Source: BD1-7 clade bacterium (GTDB taxonomy: Bacteria; Pseudomonadota; Gammaproteobacteria; Pseudomonadales; DT-91). Taken from it: a stretch of DNA of 47,062 bases. The stretch is taken from contig CACSIN010000027.1 of NCBI GenBank assembly GCA_902705835.1, forward strand, positions 162,782 to 209,843. Reading direction: 5' to 3'. Of this stretch, positions 43,174 through 47,062 are shown piece after piece. Position 1 is the stretch's first letter, and every line of letters starts with the position of its first letter. The position numbers were made by a program, and so were the translations under genes. The notes beneath the pieces were generated by a model. The model saw only the letters and a program-made list of their open reading frames with translations. It made no database searches and was not told the origin of the DNA.

Positions 43174-44202
43174 ATGATTAATCAGGATAAGTCAGTATTG
43201 ATGGAGCACGCATTTCTCCTGGCTCACGGCCTGGTGAATTACGGGTATACGGTCGAAAAAGCGTGTCGACGATTAGCGCTTCCAGCACCGAATCACTTGG
43301 TTAGAGGAAGTCGGTTACCATTACATCGGTTTATCCGGCTTTTAGATATCTGCGTCGACTGCACCGGAGACCCACTGTTTGCGCTACGTACCAGTTTTTT
43401 TGCATCACCGTCTGCAATGCAGCTAGCCAATTCTTTGGCATTGAATGCGAGTTACGTCAGTGAGGCGATGGGAATCTATATGGAGTACCAGCCTATTTTT
43501 AATAGCGGTATTCAAACCTATATGACGATTAATGAATCGGATGTGCATGTCCGACACCAGGTGCTTGGTGATTACTCGAGTGAACAGGTTGGCCAATTGA
43601 TGGAGTTGCGATCGGGTTTTTTGTGTCGAACACTGAAAAACATCACCGGCGTTCCATTGTCAGAAAGCATGATCGAGGTTAGCTTCAAGCACTCGCCGAG
43701 AGTTCCGATTAGTGAATACCGAGCCGTGATCGATACGCGTTTTGTTTTTGACGCCGAATACAACGGCGGTAAGATCGCCAGATCTGTTTATGATATGCCC
43801 ACGATCAACCCTGACGGCGATATGTTGCATCTGGCGAAACAGAAGGCGCTGGCTGCGCGCCATACAGAGTTACCGGAACAAGGCCGGCTAGCGGTTGCTA
43901 TTATGCAAATGCTACCGGGATTATTGGCAAACAGAAAACCATTGCAACAGCAGGTTGCGGAACAGTTGAATACGAGCGTTAGTACTTTGCGCAGGCGTCT
44001 TGCTGCTGAAGGTTGTTCTTTCCAGCAGTTGGTCAATAGAGCACGGGTCGAACACGGCCAACAGCTATTGCTTGAAACCGGTCAACCGATTGCAGATGTT
44101 GCTCGTGCAGCCGGATTTAGTGAAACCAGCACGTTTACTTCTACGTTCAAACGGCTAACAGGACTTACGCCGAGCCAATACAGGAAGAAAAGGCAAACAT
44201 GA
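43174..44202 (+). CDS. AraC-family transcription regulator
   Basis: The 342-residue protein has an N-terminal Arabinose_bd-type domain (PF12625-like, about 20-210) and a C-terminal double helix-turn-helix of the AraC class (about 240-340): QQQVAEQLNTSVSTLRRRL is the first and PIADVARAAGFSETSTFTSTF the second, then FKRLTGLTPSQYRK. This subtype includes regulators of amino-acid use and of secreted enzymes. It is divergent from the PI-PLC gene across a gap with matching palindromes, so it may control that gene; this is inferred. Its stop overlaps the next gene by four bases (ATGA), making an operon with it. Confidence 0.92.
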   Translation: MINQDKSVLMEHAFLLAHGLVNYGYTVEKACRRLALPAPNHLVRGSRLPLHRFIRLLDICVDCTGDPLFALRTSFFASPSAMQLANSLALNASYVSEAMGIYMEYQPIFNSGIQTYMTINESDVHVRHQVLGDYSSEQVGQLMELRSGFLCRTLKNITGVPLSESMIEVSFKHSPRVPISEYRAVIDTRFVFDAEYNGGKIARSVYDMPTINPDGDMLHLAKQKALAARHTELPEQGRLAVAIMQMLPGLLANRKPLQQQVAEQLNTSVSTLRRRLAAEGCSFQQLVNRARVEHGQQLLLETGQPIADVARAAGFSETSTFTSTFKRLTGLTPSQYRKKRQT

Positions 44203-45716
44203 CGGCTAATTCCCGATATTTAATCGCATTACTCACACCGCTTTGTGTACTGCTGGCAACGCCGCCGAATGGACTCTACTGGATTGCATTTATCTGGAAT
44301 GTTCCATGGCTCATTGCGCTGACTGGCGCGCCATTACGATCTCGATTTGCGATCACGCTAGCGACAGGTCTTGGTTTATGGTGTTTGGCGTTATGGTGGT
44401 TAGTGCCTGCAGTGATGGCGTTCTCGGGTGCTTCGGTAGTGCTGGCGTTGGCGTTGTTTGTTTTGCTGTGCGTGGTGCAGACGATACCCATGTTGTTGTT
44501 CGTTTGGCTTGATGCTATTCGGTGGGGCTATCGAACCGATAAAAATGCCCAAAATTCTTCGTCTCTGGGGCATGTCGCCCGACGCATTGTATTGCGAGCT
44601 CTCTATTTTTCCGTGTTGACAACTTGGTTACCTTTATTGATTCCAGCAACGCCCCTTGTGGCACTTTATCAGCAACCAGATTTGTTAGGTTGGTTGTCAA
44701 TCGGTGGGCTACCGTTGATGACGTTTATGTTTGCATTGGTACAAATGTCTTTACTTGAAATCTGGAATTCTCGTGGGAAGCATAAGCATCAGGCCGTATC
44801 GCTTGGTATTCTTCTGTTGGGTGGAATACTCGTTGGTTTGCCGGCTGCAGGTGTGTTTCCGCGTTCGTTTGATGCAACGCATATTCGAATAGGCGCTGTT
44901 CAGCCCGATTTGGATCGCCGGAGTAACACGGCAATGCTATTTGATATGAGCGATCAATTGCTGAGATCTAATCCAGTGGATCTTTTGGTATGGCCGGAAT
45001 TTCCTGCAGCGTTTTCTGCAACGGATAACGCTGAAGATGCAGCGGCGCTTGCTGCCTTTGAATCATCCTACCCGGTACCTTTAATGCTAGTTTCTGGTTA
45101 TGTATACGCTGATACAAATAACCATGATGGTGGCTATTACAATGCTGCTCAATGGTTTCAGGCGGGTGTCTTACAGCAGAGCTATTACAAACAGCGGCTG
45201 GTGCCATTTTTTGAATATGTTCCCGCGGGTGTTTCAAAGGATTTGTTGCCAAATGCGGCCGAATATAAGCACGGATCTGAATTTCAACTGTTTGATGTGA
45301 AGCCAGGTGTACGTGTGATACCGCTTATCTGCTATGAAATGCTATTTGATGATATGGTCAAAACGTTTGTAGAGCAGGGCGGTAATTTGATTGTAAACCC
45401 GACCAGTGATACCTGGTTTGGTGACAGTCCAGGGCCATTTTATCACTTTGCGTTAGCGGTATTTCAAGTTGTAGAAAGTGGTATCCCGATGGTTCGGGTC
45501 GCTAATAGTGGTATCAGCGCTGTGGTGCTGCCTAGTGGTGAAATTTACCATCAAACCGGATTAATGACGCCAGCGTCGATGGTTGATAATGTACCGATAC
45601 CTGAGCATCCAAGTTGGCACTTCCGCTATGGTTGGATATTGACGCTGTTAATGCAGGGGCTGCTTCTGGTGGATTTTGTTCAGCGATTGATTCAACCAAG
45701 GCGCCTTAATAGCTGA
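44199..45716 (+). CDS. Apolipoprotein N-acyltransferase-like protein (Lnt family)
   Basis: Lnt adds the third acyl chain to bacterial lipoproteins at the outer face of the inner membrane. The 505-residue protein has about six to seven membrane helices in the first 215 residues and one near 485, around a nitrilase domain (about 225-465). The catalytic Glu267 (WPEFPAAF), Lys331 (YYKQRLVPFFEY) and Cys378 (LICYEM) align with the known E-K-C triad, followed by NPTSDTWFGDSPGP. The usual lnt neighbour corC is absent; instead it overlaps an AraC-type gene by four bases. It may be a second copy with a special substrate or the only one; the window cannot tell. Its end overlaps the convergent gene by 25 bases. 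Confidence 0.86.
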   Translation: MTANSRYLIALLTPLCVLLATPPNGLYWIAFIWNVPWLIALTGAPLRSRFAITLATGLGLWCLALWWLVPAVMAFSGASVVLALALFVLLCVVQTIPMLLFVWLDAIRWGYRTDKNAQNSSSLGHVARRIVLRALYFSVLTTWLPLLIPATPLVALYQQPDLLGWLSIGGLPLMTFMFALVQMSLLEIWNSRGKHKHQAVSLGILLLGGILVGLPAAGVFPRSFDATHIRIGAVQPDLDRRSNTAMLFDMSDQLLRSNPVDLLVWPEFPAAFSATDNAEDAAALAAFESSYPVPLMLVSGYVYADTNNHDGGYYNAAQWFQAGVLQQSYYKQRLVPFFEYVPAGVSKDLLPNAAEYKHGSEFQLFDVKPGVRVIPLICYEMLFDDMVKTFVEQGGNLIVNPTSDTWFGDSPGPFYHFALAVFQVVESGIPMVRVANSGISAVVLPSGEIYHQTGLMTPASMVDNVPIPEHPSWHFRYGWILTLLMQGLLLVDFVQRLIQPRRLNS

Positions 45717-46279
45717 TAGAGTCTTGCAACTTTAGCCCCGTAATCGTTCACTACGGTCGCATCTAATTGATGGAACACTGATGCGATCTTTCCGACGCTG
45801 GGATCTCGTATTTTCTTTTGAATACGCGAAACGATCAGTGTGCCGACTTCAATATTGTTGGCGGGGTCTTTGATGTAATGTTCTGACCCAGCGAGATCTT
45901 CCCAAAGATCAAAACTGACCCCCATCGGTTTGCGATACTCCCGCATACGATCCGGCCACACATCAAAGCAGCTGTTGGTCTCCATAACGACGATGGCCAA
46001 AATAAGGTGCCGATCTACGTCATAAAGTTTACTCGCCAAATTGATGAATTTCAGAGTAGGTGGCGTGCAGGATTTGCGTTCCAAAATCGGATCACCGGGG
46101 TTCAGGGCATGATTGTCTGCGATTTGAAACCAGGCAGGTTTATCGTAGATGATACACAGCCGGCGTTCTCGGGCGTCCTTCAGGTTTTCATAGCTGAGAT
46201 CAACGGTTTGTTGGCGAGCGAGAAGTGTATCGATACGCTCCTGTTTTTTAGCTGCCTTGGGATAGACGATAGGGTACAT
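45692..46279 (-). CDS. Lysozyme/transglycosylase-like protein, function uncertain
   Basis: The 195-residue protein has no signal peptide: its N-terminus is basic and polar. From about residue 75 it resembles a lysozyme-like fold: LASKLYDVDRHLILAIVVMETNS, with Glu100 in the place of the catalytic glutamate, then DPANNIEVGTLIVSRI and VFHQLDATVVNDYGAKVARLY, which matches the late helices of SLT transglycosylases. AAAGG lies about eight bases ahead of the ATG at 46279. Its last 25 bases overlap the convergent lnt-like gene. Without a signal peptide it would need another route to the cell wall, or it is not an enzyme. The fold match is by pattern only. Confidence 0.5.
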   Translation of the reverse strand: MYPIVYPKAAKKQERIDTLLARQQTVDLSYENLKDARERRLCIIYDKPAWFQIADNHALNPGDPILERKSCTPPTLKFINLASKLYDVDRHLILAIVVMETNSCFDVWPDRMREYRKPMGVSFDLWEDLAGSEHYIKDPANNIEVGTLIVSRIQKKIRDPSVGKIASVFHQLDATVVNDYGAKVARLYQLLRRLG

Positions 46280-46754
46280 GTTTCACGCCTTTATGCATTC
46301 TTTGTTGTGGCTGTCGAAATGTGAATTCCAGCCTTTTTATTGATTAACTGGTTTGTCGTTAATGTCAGTTTAGCCAAGCTTCAGGAGTTTAGTTATCTTC
46401 TGACGTAATAGCCGCGGTGGTTCACATCCTTGTGTGATTTTTCTTTGTCACCCGAAAGAGGTGTAATTTCGGCTGTATGACGATGCGCACAAATTTTCAG
46501 TAAAACGCTACGTTAACCGGCTATATAGAGCGGTGTTGGGAAGTGTTGTTCAGCGGTTTTTATCAATAGATATCTAAAACCTAAATCCCTTGTGGCTTAA
46601 ATGACATGGAGAGCCGTCGAATCATGGACTAGTTTTTAAGGGGCATAGACGCTTGGATGCATGATATTTGCACTCGAATGAGCAATCGCCAGATGGCTAT
46701 GCTGATGTCGGTATCGTTCTAACCCCAACAATGATAATAAAAGAAGGAGGGAAT
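46280..46754. other. 475-bp gap with no gene seen
   Basis: No reading frame here has a convincing start, ribosome site and family match. CCGAAA (46452-46457) and TTTCGG (46467-46472) can form a small hairpin, and short T-runs lie around it. Promoters for the leftward lysozyme-like gene and the rightward zinc-ribbon gene must be here, but I could not pick them out. I see no RNA gene. Confidence 0.5.
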
Positions 46755-47062
46755 ATGGAATGCCCGTATTGTTTCGACGAATTCACGTTCCATGACGTAT
46801 CTGAGGAGCGACGCGAGGTAGCACATTTCTCAACGCGATTTTATTGCCCACACTGTGACAGACCCGTTCGAACCTCCAATCGTTATGAGGTTTTAACGCT
46901 TGTATCATTCGTCCTCATTATTGGGAGTCTGAGTTTATGGGTTTTGAGCTTTTTCCATACAGTGCCTTTGGCACTTGAATATGTTGTGACGGTAACGATT
47001 CTTGGAATGCTCTTGTTTGCTGTGAATGCAGTGACAGCTACGCTAGTGCGTGACCAAGGCCC
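46755..47062 (+). CDS. Zinc-ribbon membrane protein (N-terminal part, cut by window edge)
   Basis: An ATG at 46755 follows GGAGGG with good spacing and opens a frame that runs to the window end (102 full codons). The product begins MECPYCFDEFTFHD, then a second CPHCDRPV pair at about residues 31-38, making a four-cysteine zinc ribbon. Two membrane helices follow (about 48-68 and 74-97). Such proteins are common and uncharacterised; a role in membrane sensing or assembly cannot be told. The end lies outside the window. Confidence 0.6.
   Translation, partial: MECPYCFDEFTFHDVSEERREVAHFSTRFYCPHCDRPVRTSNRYEVLTLVSFVLIIGSLSLWVLSFFHTVPLALEYVVTVTILGMLLFAVNAVTATLVRDQG

Overview
The window comes from the chromosome of a gammaproteobacterium, probably a marine or environmental genus from the Oceanospirillales / Cellvibrionales / Pseudomonadales side of the class. 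The evidence is gene order (plsX-fabD-fabG-acpP-fabF-pabC-mltG-tmk-holB is a gammaproteobacterial signature), an AcpP close to the E. coli protein, and a type VI secretion locus laid out like the H1 locus of Pseudomonas aeruginosa. The genus cannot be fixed from sequence alone. No tRNA, rRNA, insertion sequence or CRISPR array was seen.

Region 1 (1-7865, + strand) is the housekeeping fatty-acid cluster. The C-terminal half of PlsX is followed by FabD, FabG, AcpP and FabF, then PabC (folate), MltG (glycan chain termination), Tmk (dTMP kinase) and HolB (DNA polymerase III delta prime). acpP has its own promoter, and hairpins follow acpP, fabF and holB. Region 2 (7979-10485, +) holds three single genes: a saccharopine-dehydrogenase-like oxidoreductase, an MtfA/M90-type zinc peptidase with a membrane anchor, and a small secreted cysteine-containing protein.

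Region 3 (10520-41230) is a complete type VI secretion system (T6SS) in two divergent transcription units flanking a 787-bp regulatory gap. Leftward: vgrG, tagH (FHA), tssJ, tssK, tssL (with OmpA domain), tssM and a tagF-pppA fusion. Rightward: tssA, tssB, tssC, hcp, tagJ, tssE, tssF, tssG and tssH/clpV. All core components are present. TssJLM form the membrane complex, TssKEFG with VgrG the baseplate, TssBC the sheath, Hcp the tube, and ClpV recycles the sheath. A phospho-threonine control circuit is implied by the FHA protein, the TssL N-terminus and the PP2C phosphatase fused to TagF, but no PpkA kinase lies in the window. Downstream of clpV is an accessory module: a DUF6484-type mini-spike protein, a DUF4150 PAAR-like tip, a TIGR02270 protein, a DUF2169 adaptor, an unknown alpha-helical protein and a thiolase-fold protein whose catalytic residues look replaced. 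No recognisable toxin domain is in this module.

Region 4 (41361-47062) holds a secreted multidomain PI-PLC-like enzyme with a permuted C-type-lectin-like segment and a ricin-type lectin. It is divergent from an AraC-family regulator across a gap with two palindromes. The regulator overlaps an apolipoprotein N-acyltransferase-like gene, which overlaps a convergent lysozyme-like gene. A 475-bp gap follows, and a zinc-ribbon membrane protein runs off the right edge.
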